Positions 32,917 through 41,523 of a DNA stretch of 64,000 bases are shown piece by piece (within the stretch, counting starts at the first letter, position 1; each line of letters begins with the position of its first letter). Below the pieces are notes generated by a model. The model ran no database searches. It saw nothing but the letters and a program-made list of their open reading frames with translations, and was not told the DNA's origin. The translations under genes and the position numbers were made by a program. The stretch comes from Streptomyces sp. CB02058 (GTDB lineage Bacteria; Actinomycetota; Actinomycetes; Streptomycetales; Streptomycetaceae), in NCBI RefSeq assembly GCF_001905505.1, contig NZ_LIPG01000006.1:496001-560000 (forward strand), given 5' to 3'.

Positions 32917-34029
32917 ATGAACACGCCCCCCTCCGCCCCCGAGTCGGGCCGGACCGACGAACCGCCCGTCCGGATCGGTGCTCTCGTTCCGCTGAGCCGG
33001 CCCGGCTGGTCCGAGGCGGGCCGGCACCTGCTCGCCGGCCTCGAGCTGGCCGTACGTGAGGTCGGCGACGCCGGAGGGATCGCCGGCAGGCCGCTCGAAC
33101 TGCTGGTCAGGGACACCGCCGCCGATCCGCAGCGAGCCGTGGCGGCCGTGGACGAGCTGGCCGGCCTGGGCGTGGCAGCCCTGGCGGGGGAGTACCACAG
33201 CGTCGTCGCCCGCGCCGCCGCGGCCAGGGCCGACGCCCTCGGCCTGCCGTTCCTCTGCTCGTCGGCGGTGCTCGACGCGCTCACCGACCGGCCGACGGAC
33301 CGGGTGGCACGCCTCCCTCCGCCGCAGTCCGAGGGGTGGCGCGTGTACGCGGACTTCCTCATCGGCGAGGGCCACAGCCGAACAGCCGTGGCGGCCGTGC
33401 CGAACGTCTACTGGGCCTCCGGGACCCGCGTGCTGCGTGACCACCTCGCCGCGCGCGGCGGCACCCTCGTCGAGTTCGACATGCGCACGCTCGATCCCTC
33501 CCGGCTGTGCGACGCACTCGTCGCCGACGGCGCGACCGCCCTTCTCCTCCTGATCGGCGACCCGGAGACGACGGTGTCCGTCGTCAGGTCCGTCCGGAGC
33601 GACGAGCGACTCGCGGGTGTCCTGATCGGCGCCCCCGCCGGGCAGCCCGAGTTCGCCGGATGGGCAGCGGCACTGGGCGACGACGGCACCGCGATACCGT
33701 TCCTGCGCTACCTCCCCGGACAACTCGGCCCCCTCGGCGCACGCGTGGGAGCGGCCCTCCGTGAACGGCTGGGCGAAGAGCCCTCTTTCGTCGCCTTCGA
33801 GGGCTACGACACGGTCGCCGTACTCGCTGGTCTGCTGCGGTCCCATGGCACGGACCGGGTACGCATCGCCGAGTCCTGGCCCCGCGTCGACGTCGAAGGC
33901 ACCCGGGGGCGCATCCGGTTCTCCCGTGCGCCGGGCGGCAGCGTCTGGCAGTGCTCGGGGGTACCGGTCCAGGTCGTGGACCGGGATCCGGCGGCCCTGG
34001 ACCGCTTCCGGATCCGCCATACCGGCTGA
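32917..34029 (+). CDS. periplasmic-binding-protein-like sensor, apparently cytosolic
   Basis: A 370-residue type 1 ligand-binding protein of the Leu/amide-binding (LivJ/AmiC) class: IGALVPLSRPGWSEAGRHLLAGLELA, GGIAGRPLELLVRDTAADPQRAV, LAGEYHSVVARAAA, and AFEGYDTVAVLAGLLRS near the end. No signal peptide or lipobox is visible: ATG 32917 with GGGAGA upstream gives a polar N-terminus. So it may be a cytosolic ligand sensor like AmiC rather than a transporter subunit; no permease is nearby. The IclR gene follows. Confidence 0.75.
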   Translation: MNTPPSAPESGRTDEPPVRIGALVPLSRPGWSEAGRHLLAGLELAVREVGDAGGIAGRPLELLVRDTAADPQRAVAAVDELAGLGVAALAGEYHSVVARAAAARADALGLPFLCSSAVLDALTDRPTDRVARLPPPQSEGWRVYADFLIGEGHSRTAVAAVPNVYWASGTRVLRDHLAARGGTLVEFDMRTLDPSRLCDALVADGATALLLLIGDPETTVSVVRSVRSDERLAGVLIGAPAGQPEFAGWAAALGDDGTAIPFLRYLPGQLGPLGARVGAALRERLGEEPSFVAFEGYDTVAVLAGLLRSHGTDRVRIAESWPRVDVEGTRGRIRFSRAPGGSVWQCSGVPVQVVDRDPAALDRFRIRHTG

Positions 34030-34048
34030 CGGCCGCCCCCCCCCGCAC

Positions 34049-34168
34049 GCCGGGCTCCCAGCACGCGGGACCGCCCGAACGCCGGGCTGCCCGCATGCCG
34101 GGCTGCCCGCATGCCGGGCTGCCCGCATGCCGGGCTGCCCGCATGCCCGACCACCCGTACGCCGGGCC
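34049..34168. repeat. 16-bp tandem repeat
   Basis: Four perfect copies of GCCGGGCTGCCCGCAT (34081-34144) flanked by two degenerate units upstream (34049-34080) and one and a half downstream. Each unit contains CGGGC-T-GCCCG, so single strands can fold into serial hairpins. It fills the gap before the IclR gene together with a 9-bp repeat. Confidence 0.85.
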
Positions 34169-34170
34169 GG

Positions 34171-34206
34171 TGACGTCGGTGACGTCGGTGACGTCGGTGG
34201 CGTCGG
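34171..34206. repeat. 9-bp tandem repeat
   Basis: TGACGTCGG is repeated three times exactly (34171-34197) and once as TGGCGTCGG (34198-34206), directly after the 16-bp array and 120 bases before the IclR start. Three phased TGACGTCG elements could also bind protein. Confidence 0.8.
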
Positions 34207-34326
34207 TGGCCCAGCGCCCGGGCGGCAGTACGGTGCGCAGGGCCGCGACGTACGCCGGGTGTCCGGCGCCGTGGCCACCCCGGACACCCTCCCCCGACAC
34301 CCTCCCCGGACACCGGAACGGACCGC

Positions 34327-35100
34327 ATGAAGGCACCCCACCAGGAGTCGGTTCTCTCCCGGGCGGCTCGCATCCTAGAGGCCTTCAGCCAGGACGAGCC
34401 GGCCCTCACCGTCTCCGAGATCGCCCGCCGGACCGGGCTGCACGTGGCGACCGCCTCACGGCTCGTCGCCGAACTCGTCGCGCACGGTTTCCTGAGCCGG
34501 GACGAGGACCGCAGGGTGCGGATCGGCGTACGGCTCTGGGAGCTCGTCACACGAGCCTCGCCGACCTTGTCGCTGCGCGACGCCGCGATGCCGTTCATGG
34601 AAGGCGTGCACGACATCGTCGGTCACCATGTGCAGCTCAGCGTCCTCGACGGCGACGACGTCCTGTTCCTCGAACGGCTGTCGGCTCCCGACGCGGTGAT
34701 CAACTACACCCGGATCGCCGGAAGGCTGCCCCTGCACGCCTCGTCCAGCGGTCTGGTCCTCCTGGCCCACGGCTCCGCCGACCTCAAGGAGCGCGTCCTG
34801 GAGGGCCCGCTGAGCAGCTACACCCCCGCGACCCCGGCCACGCCCGCACGGCTGCGCGCGGAGCTGGCCGAGATCCGGCAGCGGGGATACGCGTACTGCC
34901 CGGGTTACGTCCACGCCGAGGCCCTGGGCATCGCCGCCCCCGTGCGCGGGCCCGACGGCACCCTGGTGGCCGCGCTGTCGGTCATCGTCCCCGACGAGAC
35001 GGGTGCGCAGGCGCTCGTCCCGATCGTGCGGACGGCCGCGCGGGGCATCTCCCGCGCGCTCGGCGCCGGGAAGGCTCCGGGCGGACCGGCCGGTACATGA
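34327..35100 (+). CDS. IclR-family regulator
   Basis: A 257-residue IclR protein: N-terminal wHTH (LTVSEIARRTGLHVATASRLVAELVAHGFL, about residues 27-56) and an effector domain with HHVQLSVLDGDDVLFLERL and GRLPLHASSSGLVLLA. C-terminal GYAYCPGYVHAEALGIAAPVRGPDG is the usual ligand-domain signature. It lies just upstream of the reductase-P450 pair; the perfect palindrome at 35142 in between is a natural operator. Confidence 0.9.
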   Translation: MKAPHQESVLSRAARILEAFSQDEPALTVSEIARRTGLHVATASRLVAELVAHGFLSRDEDRRVRIGVRLWELVTRASPTLSLRDAAMPFMEGVHDIVGHHVQLSVLDGDDVLFLERLSAPDAVINYTRIAGRLPLHASSSGLVLLAHGSADLKERVLEGPLSSYTPATPATPARLRAELAEIRQRGYAYCPGYVHAEALGIAAPVRGPDGTLVAALSVIVPDETGAQALVPIVRTAARGISRALGAGKAPGGPAGT

Positions 35101-35141
35101 AGGCCGTGCGACAGGCGTGTGACATCCGCACGAAGTTGGTC

Positions 35142-35156
35142 TCTCACTGAGTGAGA
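35142..35156. promoter_or_regulatory. perfect 15-bp palindrome, probable IclR operator
   Basis: TCTCACT-G-AGTGAGA is a perfect 7-1-7 palindrome, 42 bases after the IclR gene and 66 before the reductase start. Its size and symmetry suit IclR dimers, which usually bind 14-17 bp palindromes. Confidence 0.7.
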
Positions 35157-35222
35157 ATGCGGTCGCGGTGTGACCGGGGCCACGCGCATCCTTCCTGCAA
35201 TCCAGGAACGGGAGGCGACGAC

Positions 35223-36206
35223 GTGGTCGTACACAACGTGTTCTCAGCTCCGCAACAGATCCCATCCACGGCGGTGTTGGAGGTCCGCTCCAAGGAGGCC
35301 GTCGCCGACGGCATCGTGTCGCTGGTCCTCGGCCATCCGAACGGGGCGCGGCTGCCGGACTGGACGCCCGGCTCGCACATCGACCTGGTGCTGCCCGACG
35401 GGACGACCCGGCAGTACTCGCTCTGCGGCGACCGATGGGACCCGTACGCCTATCGCGTGGCCGTGCTGCGGGAGCCCGCCGGCCGGGGCGGGTCCGCCTA
35501 CGTCCACGACCGGCTGGTGCCGGGTGACACGGTCGGTGTCGGCGGACCCCGCAACCACTTCCCGCTCGTGCCCTCCGACCGTTATCTGTTCATCGCGGGC
35601 GGGATCGGCATCACCCCGCTGCTGCCCATGATCCGCCAGGCCGGGATGACCGGTGCCGACTGGCAGTTGCTGTACGGCGGACGCACCCGCTCGTCGATGG
35701 CGTTCCGCGACGAGCTGACGCGCGCCCATGGTGACCGCGTCCACATCGCACCGCAGGACGAGTGCGGCCTGCTCGACCTGACCGCGTGGCTGAGCCGGCC
35801 GCCCGCCCGGACCAAGGTCTACTGCTGCGGGCCGGCCCCGCTGCTCGCCGCCGTCGAAGCGGCGTGTGCCGGCCTGCCGCGCCACAGCCTGCGCACCGAG
35901 CGCTTCACCGCCGCGCCCAGGACCGGGCCCGTGCGGGACACACCGTTCGAGGTGGAGCTGCGCCGCAGCGGCAGGAAGGTGACCGTCACCCCCGACATCT
36001 CCGTGCTGCAGGCGCTGCGGCAGGCGGGGGCCGACGTGCTGACCTCCTGCGAGCAGGGCACCTGCGGCACATGTCTCACCCCCGTGGTGGACGGCACGCC
36101 CGACCACCGGGACTCCGTCCTGGCGGACCACGAACGCGACGCCAACGACTGCATGCTCCCCTGCGTGTCCCGCTGCCGCTCGGACCGCCTGGTCCTGGAC
36201 CTCTGA
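35223..36206 (+). CDS. VanB/PDR-type flavin-[2Fe-2S] reductase
   Basis: A 327-residue phthalate-dioxygenase-reductase-family protein with three modules: FMN domain (GSHIDLVLPDG, RQYSLCGD near residue 65), NAD(P)H domain (YLFIAGGIGITPLLPMIRQ near 120) and C-terminal plant-type [2Fe-2S] with cysteines in SCEQGTCGTCLTP (about 275-285) and MLPCVSRC. It passes electrons from NADH straight to an oxygenase, here surely the adjacent P450. GTG 35223 has GGGAGG upstream; the earlier in-frame GTG at 35151 sits within the palindrome and is rejected. Confidence 0.9.
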   Translation: MVVHNVFSAPQQIPSTAVLEVRSKEAVADGIVSLVLGHPNGARLPDWTPGSHIDLVLPDGTTRQYSLCGDRWDPYAYRVAVLREPAGRGGSAYVHDRLVPGDTVGVGGPRNHFPLVPSDRYLFIAGGIGITPLLPMIRQAGMTGADWQLLYGGRTRSSMAFRDELTRAHGDRVHIAPQDECGLLDLTAWLSRPPARTKVYCCGPAPLLAAVEAACAGLPRHSLRTERFTAAPRTGPVRDTPFEVELRRSGRKVTVTPDISVLQALRQAGADVLTSCEQGTCGTCLTPVVDGTPDHRDSVLADHERDANDCMLPCVSRCRSDRLVLDL

Positions 36207-36295
36207 ACCACATCACACCCCGGCTCCCAGCCGAGCCGGCCGAGCCCACCCCCAGCCGCCCCGCCCACCCCGAGCCGCTATCCGCTGGAGCCGCC

Positions 36296-37513
36296 ATGAC
36301 CGGAACAACGGCTGCCGCCGTTCTCCCGCCCACCAGTGACGCCGACCCCTTCGACGCCGCACACCTCGCACACCCCGAACCCCTGCACCGGGCGCTGCGC
36401 GAGGCCGGCCCCGTCGTCCACCTGTCCCGTTACGACGTCCACGCCCTGGCCCGCTACGACGAGGTGCACACGGCACTCGTCGACTGGCAGCGCTTCCAGT
36501 CCGCCGCGGGCGTCGGTCTCGCCAACTTCCGCCACGAGAAGCCCTGGCGGACGCCGAGCCTGCTCCTGGAGGCCGATCCGCCGCACCACGACGCACCCCG
36601 CCGGGTCCTGCGCGAGATCCTCGCCCCGCCCGCGCTGCGCCGGCTGCGCGACACCTGGTCATCGGCCGCCGAGGGCCTCGTCGACTCCGTACTGGCCGAG
36701 CGGGGAGCGGAGTTCGACGCCCTGGAGGCGCTGGCCGCGGCGTTTCCGCTGCGGGTCTTCCCTGACGCCGTCGGCCTCGGCCCCGACCGCCGCGAGAACC
36801 TCCTGCCCTACGGGAACATGGCCTTCAACGCCTTCGGCCCGCGCAACGACCTCGTGAAGGCCGACGCGGACCGGGTGGCGGAGCTGTCGGCCTGGGTGAA
36901 CGAGCGGTGTGCCCGCGAGGCGCTGGGCGAAGAGGGCTTCGGCGCCCGCATCTGGGCCGCCGCCGACCGGGGCGACCTCACGCATGAACAGGCACCCCTG
37001 GTCGTGCGCTCCCTGCTCACCGCCGGCGTCGACACCACGGTCCACGGCCTGGCCGCGACCCTGTACGCCTTCGCCACCCACCCCGAGCAGTGGCGGCTGC
37101 TGCGGGAGCGCCCGGAGCTGGCCCGGGTGGCGTTCGACGAGGCGGTGCGCTGGCAGTCGCCGGTGCAGACGTTCTTCCGCACCGCGACCACGGACGTCAC
37201 CATCGCGGGCACCACCGTCCCCGAGGGCGGCAAGATCCTCATGTTCCTCGGTGCGGCCAACCGCGACCCGGTGCGCTGGCTGGACCCCGACCGCTTCGAC
37301 CTCACCCGCGACCCCTCGGGCCATGTCGGCTTCGGCATGGGCATCCATCAGTGTGTCGGCCAGCACATCGCCCGGCTGGAGGCCGAGACCCTCCTGACCG
37401 CGCTCGCCCGCCGCGTCGAGCACCTCGAACTCGCCGGGGAACCGCGCCGCCACCTCAACAACACCCTGCGCTCCTGGGCCTCGCTTCCCGTACGCGTACG
37501 CCTCGCACGGTGA
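36296..37513 (+). CDS. cytochrome P450 served by the VanB-type reductase
   Basis: A 405-residue P450: I-helix TAGVDTTVHGLA near residue 245, ExxR in DEAVRWQSP near 280, heme loop FGMGIHQCVGQHIARLE with Cys353 as ligand. It resembles CYP199-like enzymes that act on substituted benzoates, some of which O-demethylate methoxybenzoates; sequence memory only. Pairing with an FMN/2Fe-2S reductase instead of ferredoxin is less common and matches a few known catabolic P450s. No ferredoxin gene is nearby. Confidence 0.9.
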   Translation: MTGTTAAAVLPPTSDADPFDAAHLAHPEPLHRALREAGPVVHLSRYDVHALARYDEVHTALVDWQRFQSAAGVGLANFRHEKPWRTPSLLLEADPPHHDAPRRVLREILAPPALRRLRDTWSSAAEGLVDSVLAERGAEFDALEALAAAFPLRVFPDAVGLGPDRRENLLPYGNMAFNAFGPRNDLVKADADRVAELSAWVNERCAREALGEEGFGARIWAAADRGDLTHEQAPLVVRSLLTAGVDTTVHGLAATLYAFATHPEQWRLLRERPELARVAFDEAVRWQSPVQTFFRTATTDVTIAGTTVPEGGKILMFLGAANRDPVRWLDPDRFDLTRDPSGHVGFGMGIHQCVGQHIARLEAETLLTALARRVEHLELAGEPRRHLNNTLRSWASLPVRVRLAR

Positions 37514-37904
37514 CCCGCACGAACCCGTGCGAACTCCACTGTCCGCGCGGCGGGTTGTCCGGCCATCCACGGGCTGGATCGGCGGTATCCGGAATCCGGA
37601 TCACGGCGGGGGTAGGCAGACCGGTCCAAAAGGACGCATAGTCGTGCCACGCCGTGCGCGGATGCGCCGAGCTCCACCGACGCACGGACACCTCCGGCAG
37701 GCGGGCTCGTCCGCCGTGCGGCCTTCCCCTCCGTACCGCTCCCCGGATCGTCGCCGTGTCTGCTGCCTGCCCGCCCTCCCGTACTACCGTGCCGGCTGTG
37801 CCCGCCCGGACCGGCGCAACCACCGGTCCGGGCCGCAGCACGACGGGGCGGTGCTCGTGACCGGCCCCTTCCGCCGTGTCCTGGGCGAGCAGCGGGTCCG
37901 CGGT
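37514..37904. other. gene-free convergent gap with a perfect palindrome
   Basis: No credible gene in 391 bases between convergent P450 and LacI genes; open frames here have no family signature. ATCCGGA-A-TCCGGAT (37587-37601) is a perfect 7-1-7 palindrome, odd for a region that should contain only terminators. It might be a stray operator or a remnant of a lost promoter. Confidence 0.45.
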
Positions 37905-38954
37905 CTAGCGGCCCTGCGGCTGTGCGGTGCTGCCCCGGGTGACCAGGCGGGGCGTCATCGTCGTCTGCATGGCCCGGTCCCTGCGGCCCTCCACACGCTC
38001 GATGAGCATGCGGGCGGCGGTCGATCCCATCATGTGCCCGGCCTGGTCGACGCTGGTCAGCTGGACGGTGGCGAGGGCGGCGAGGGCGGTGTTGTTGTAG
38101 CCGACGAGCGAGAGGTCGTCGGGGATGCGCAGCCCGAGTTCGTGGGCCGCGCGGTAGATGCCCAGAGCCGCCACGTCCGCGCCCGTCATGACGGCGGTCG
38201 GCGGGTTCTCGGCGGTCAGCAGGGTCATGCCGGCCTTGAAGCCGCCCTCGTCGGAGTACGCGGCGTGCAGCACGCGCGCGTGCTCCGCGAGCCCGTGCCG
38301 TTCCATGGCCTCGAGATAGCCGTCGGTCAGCACGATCTCGGGGGTCCGCCTCCACTGGTTGGCCTTGGTGCCGGGCGCCGAGACCAGGGCGATGTCGCGG
38401 TGGCCGAGCGAGACCAGGTGGTCGACGACCAGGCCGGCGCCGATGTCGTCGGCGTCGACCACCGAGTCGTGCGTGTCGGAGCCGTCGTGGTGGCCGAGGA
38501 CCACGGTCGGCGTGGACGCGGCCGTGGCCAGTACCTCCTCCCGCGAGGTCCCCGGCGCGATGAGGATCAGCCCGTCCATCTGGCGGTCCACCATGGACCG
38601 GATCGTCCTGGCCTGTTCGTCCGGGGCGAAGCCGGCGGCGCCGATCAGCACGGTGTACTCGCTCCGGCGCAGTTCGTCCCGGATGCCGTCGAGGATGTCG
38701 GCGAAGAACGCGTTGCGCACGTTGTCCAGGAGCACGCCGATCGTGTACGTGCGGCCGCGCATGCCGCGGGCCGCCGCGTGGGGGCGGTAGCCGAGCTCGG
38801 CGATGGCCGCCTTCACCCGCTCCTGCATGGCGGGACTCACGCCGTAGGCATTGCGCATCACCTTGGAGACCGCGGCGGTGGACACGCCGGCGTGCCGAGC
38901 GACATCGGTGATGGTCACGCGTTTGTTCTGTCGGGGGGTCGCAGCCGGGTCCAT
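37905..38954 (-). CDS. LacI-family sugar repressor
   Basis: A 349-residue LacI protein: HTH VTITDVARHAGVSTAAVSKVMRNAYGVS (residues 13-40), hinge RPHAAARGMRGR, and a periplasmic-binding-like effector core (IGVLLDNVRNAFFADILDGI, PDDLSLVGYNNTALA). GGAG precedes ATG 38954. It is divergent from the sugar ABC/glycosidase operon and almost certainly controls it; the inducer is likely a rhamnose-containing oligosaccharide. Confidence 0.92.
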   Translation of the reverse strand: MDPAATPRQNKRVTITDVARHAGVSTAAVSKVMRNAYGVSPAMQERVKAAIAELGYRPHAAARGMRGRTYTIGVLLDNVRNAFFADILDGIRDELRRSEYTVLIGAAGFAPDEQARTIRSMVDRQMDGLILIAPGTSREEVLATAASTPTVVLGHHDGSDTHDSVVDADDIGAGLVVDHLVSLGHRDIALVSAPGTKANQWRRTPEIVLTDGYLEAMERHGLAEHARVLHAAYSDEGGFKAGMTLLTAENPPTAVMTGADVAALGIYRAAHELGLRIPDDLSLVGYNNTALAALATVQLTSVDQAGHMMGSTAARMLIERVEGRRDRAMQTTMTPRLVTRGSTAQPQGR

Positions 38955-38995
38955 CGTCAGCGCTCCGGATTTCGTAGTCGTGAGTATAACGGTCT

Positions 38996-39121
38996 ACACC
39001 CAAGCCCCTGGGTGTCGTCAAGTGTTTCGACGTCTTGCCCAGGTGTTACGTCTCTGTGTCTTGACGGGGCCGGGAGAGCGGTGCAGGGTGTTGCCCAATC
39101 TCGATAGAGAACGTTTTACAC
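38996..39121. promoter_or_regulatory. divergent control region of the sugar operon
   Basis: ACACCCA-agcccc-TGGGTGT (38996-39015) is a perfect 7-6-7 inverted repeat near the LacI start, with a TATACT -10-like hexamer on the minus strand at 38983-38988. Closer to the binding-protein gene, TAGAGAACGTTTTACA (39105-39120) centres on AACGTT, the core of LacI-family operators. These probably serve autoregulation and operon repression. Confidence 0.55.
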
Positions 39122-39209
39122 ACGCTCTCCATGTGCGACAGGGCCCACTCGTTGCCCTCGGCGCCGCCTTCCACCCTCGCCTCCTCTCCATACTTCTCGG
39201 GAGTCTTCC

Positions 39210-40526
39210 GTGTCCCCTCGTATGCCCCGTTCGCCCCGTGTGCGCCTGAGTCTGATCACCGCGGGAACGGCCTCGCTGGCACTGCTCGCCACCGCCTGCG
39301 GCGGCAGCGGAGCGGGCTCCGCCTCCGCGCCGAAGAACTTCAGCTATCTGAGCGTCACCGAGAACACCACGGTCAAGACCGCGCTCACCACCCTCTCCAA
39401 GGGCGCCTGCACGACCGAGAACAAGGCGCTGCCGCTGAAGGTCGAGACGGTCCCGCAGGCGAGCCTCGACCAGAAGCTCCAGCTCCTTGCCGGACAGGAC
39501 GCGCTCCCCGTGCAGTTCGCCGCGGGCAACGCCCCCGCGCTCACGAACCAGCTCGAAGGGTCCGGGAAGATCGCCGACCTGGAGAAGGAACTGAAGGGCC
39601 TCGGCGTCCTGGACCAGATCGAGCCGGCTGCCGTCTCCACGGTCAAGGCACTCTACGACGACAAGCTGGCGGTGCTCCCGTACGAGTACAACATCGAGGG
39701 CATCTTCTACAACAAGAAGCTGTTCGCCGAGAACGGCATCTCCGAGCCCGCCACCTGGGACGAGCTGACCGACGCCTCCGCGAAGCTGGAGAGCAAGGGC
39801 GTGCAGCCGTTCTCCGCCTCCGGGCAGCAGGGCTGGCCCCTCACACGTCTCATCAGCGGATACCTCTACCGCAGCCTCGGCCCGGACGCACTCAAGCAGG
39901 TCGCCGACGGCAAGGCCGCGCTGACCGACCCCGAGTACGTCAAGGCCGCCGAGGAGATCGCGGACCTGGGCAAGAAGGGCTACTTCGGCAAGGGCCTCGG
40001 CGCCATCGACTACGACACGGCGATGAACCAGTTCCTCAACGGCAAGGCCGCCATGTTCTACATGGGCAGCTGGGCGCTGGCCAACATCTCCGACGCCGGG
40101 CAGAACAAGGTCGGCGCGGAGAACGTCGGCTTCATGCCCTTCCCCGCGGTGGCCGGAGGCAAGGGCACGATCGAGCAGTACCCCTCCAACGTCGGTCTGG
40201 GCATCACCCTCGCGAGGAAGTCCTTCGACGCCAAGGCGGGCGACTGGACCGCCTGCATCGCGAAGAACTACGGCACGACCGTTCTGAAGGACCAGGGCGT
40301 GATCTCCGGCTTCAAGGTCAACGGTGACGTCGAGGACGCCAACGAGGTGACCACGCAGGTCAGGGAGACCATCGGCGCGTCGAAGCAGAACGTGCTGTGG
40401 TTCGAGGCTCTCTTCAGCACCAAGGCCACCACGGTCAGCCAGACCAACGCCGCGTCCCTGGTCAGCGGCAGCATGACCCCGCAGAAGTTCATGCAGACCG
40501 TGCAGGACGCCCTGACCGCCCAGTGA
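39210..40526 (+). CDS. sugar ABC transporter substrate-binding lipoprotein
   Basis: A 438-residue family 1 extracellular binding protein. The signal ends LLATAC with Cys30 lipidated. Core motifs LPYEYNIEGIFYNKKLFAENGI near residue 153 and NGKAAMFYMGSWALANI near 278 are typical of oligosaccharide-binding subunits. GTG 39210 follows GGGAG by six bases; ATG 39222 is an alternative. First gene of a transporter/glycosidase operon under the LacI protein. Confidence 0.92.
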   Translation: MSPRMPRSPRVRLSLITAGTASLALLATACGGSGAGSASAPKNFSYLSVTENTTVKTALTTLSKGACTTENKALPLKVETVPQASLDQKLQLLAGQDALPVQFAAGNAPALTNQLEGSGKIADLEKELKGLGVLDQIEPAAVSTVKALYDDKLAVLPYEYNIEGIFYNKKLFAENGISEPATWDELTDASAKLESKGVQPFSASGQQGWPLTRLISGYLYRSLGPDALKQVADGKAALTDPEYVKAAEEIADLGKKGYFGKGLGAIDYDTAMNQFLNGKAAMFYMGSWALANISDAGQNKVGAENVGFMPFPAVAGGKGTIEQYPSNVGLGITLARKSFDAKAGDWTACIAKNYGTTVLKDQGVISGFKVNGDVEDANEVTTQVRETIGASKQNVLWFEALFSTKATTVSQTNAASLVSGSMTPQKFMQTVQDALTAQ

Positions 40527-40540
40527 GCGACGGGCACCAC

Positions 40541-40583
40541 GGCTCAGGAGCGCTCCGCGCACCGGCTGCGCCGCTCCTGAGCC
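40541..40583 (+). terminator. intercistronic hairpin after the binding-protein gene
   Basis: GGCTCAGGAGCG (40541-40552) and CGCTCCTGAGCC (40572-40583) form a perfect 12-bp stem with a 19-base loop. Such hairpins between the binding-protein and permease genes usually lower or stabilise mRNA so the binding protein is made in excess. Confidence 0.75.
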
Positions 40584-40634
40584 GGTCCGCCCCCGCCCGC
40601 CTCCGCACCCCCTCAGACGAAGTGGACACCACCT

Positions 40635-41519
40635 ATGCACCGCGTCCTCGGTGACCGCAGGGCCATCCTGATCCTCATAGGCCCCGCCCTGCTCGTGTAC
40701 TCCCTCATCATGCTGGTCCCGATGGTCTGGTCGCTGGGGTACTCCTTCACCAAGGGCAACACCATCGACGGTTTCACCGGCAACGGACTGGACAACTTCC
40801 AGCGCCTGTTCACCGACGACGCCGTCCGGGACGCCCTCTGGTTCACCTTCAAGTACGCCCTCGTCGTGACCGCCGGTCAGGTCATCGCGGGCTACCTGCT
40901 CGCCCTGCTGTACGTCTTCGTCCTCAAGCGCGCCTCCGCGCTCGTGCGCACGCTGGCCTTCTTCCCCGTCGTCCTGCCCACCGTGGCCGTCGGCCTGCTC
41001 TTCCAGAAGCTGTTCCAGGTCTCCCCGCAGACCGGCCCCGTCAACTCCCTGCTGAACATGGCCGGCTTCGAGTCGGTCGACTGGTTCGCGAGTGCGGGCA
41101 GCGCCTTCTGGGTGCTGGTCATCATGGACGTCTGGCGCTCCATGGGCTTCTACGCGGTCCTGCTCTTCGCCGGACTGGTCGACATCCCCGACGAACTCCT
41201 GGAGTCCGCGCGCCTGGACGGCGCCTCCGGCCTGCGGCTCGTACGCCACGTCGTCCTGCCCCTGTCCTTCCCCGTCCTGATGTCGTCCCTGATCTTCAGC
41301 ATCAACGGAACGCTCAAGGTCTTCGACTCCATCGTCGCGCTGACCAACGGCGGTCCGGGCAGCGGCACCACACCCCTGACCCTCTACATGTTCCAGACGT
41401 CGTTCACCTACAGCGACTACGGCTACGGCAGCACCATCGCCCTGCTGCTCACCGTCGTGTGCCTGCTGGTGACCCTGGTCGTCTTCCGCCTCTCGCGGCG
41501 CGACCTCACGAAGGGCTGA
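40635..41519 (+). CDS. sugar ABC transporter permease (MalF type)
   Basis: A 294-residue permease with about six helices. IDIPDELLESARLDGASGLRLVRHVVLPL near residue 190 is the EAA loop that docks the ATPase, and NGGPGSGTTPLTLYMFQTSF near 240 is typical of MalF/UgpA-type sugar permeases. It is paired with the next gene, four bases downstream. No ATPase gene follows; streptomycetes commonly share the MsiK ATPase among such systems. Confidence 0.93.
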   Translation: MHRVLGDRRAILILIGPALLVYSLIMLVPMVWSLGYSFTKGNTIDGFTGNGLDNFQRLFTDDAVRDALWFTFKYALVVTAGQVIAGYLLALLYVFVLKRASALVRTLAFFPVVLPTVAVGLLFQKLFQVSPQTGPVNSLLNMAGFESVDWFASAGSAFWVLVIMDVWRSMGFYAVLLFAGLVDIPDELLESARLDGASGLRLVRHVVLPLSFPVLMSSLIFSINGTLKVFDSIVALTNGGPGSGTTPLTLYMFQTSFTYSDYGYGSTIALLLTVVCLLVTLVVFRLSRRDLTKG

Positions 41520-41523
41520 ACCC

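Noticed and set aside
34049..34206. Possible CRISPR array
   Set aside because: Units are directly adjacent with no spacers and there are no cas genes.
37527..39107. Long plus-strand open frame across the LacI gene
   Set aside because: Mostly the complement of the LacI repressor; the part in the gap has no start signal or known motif.
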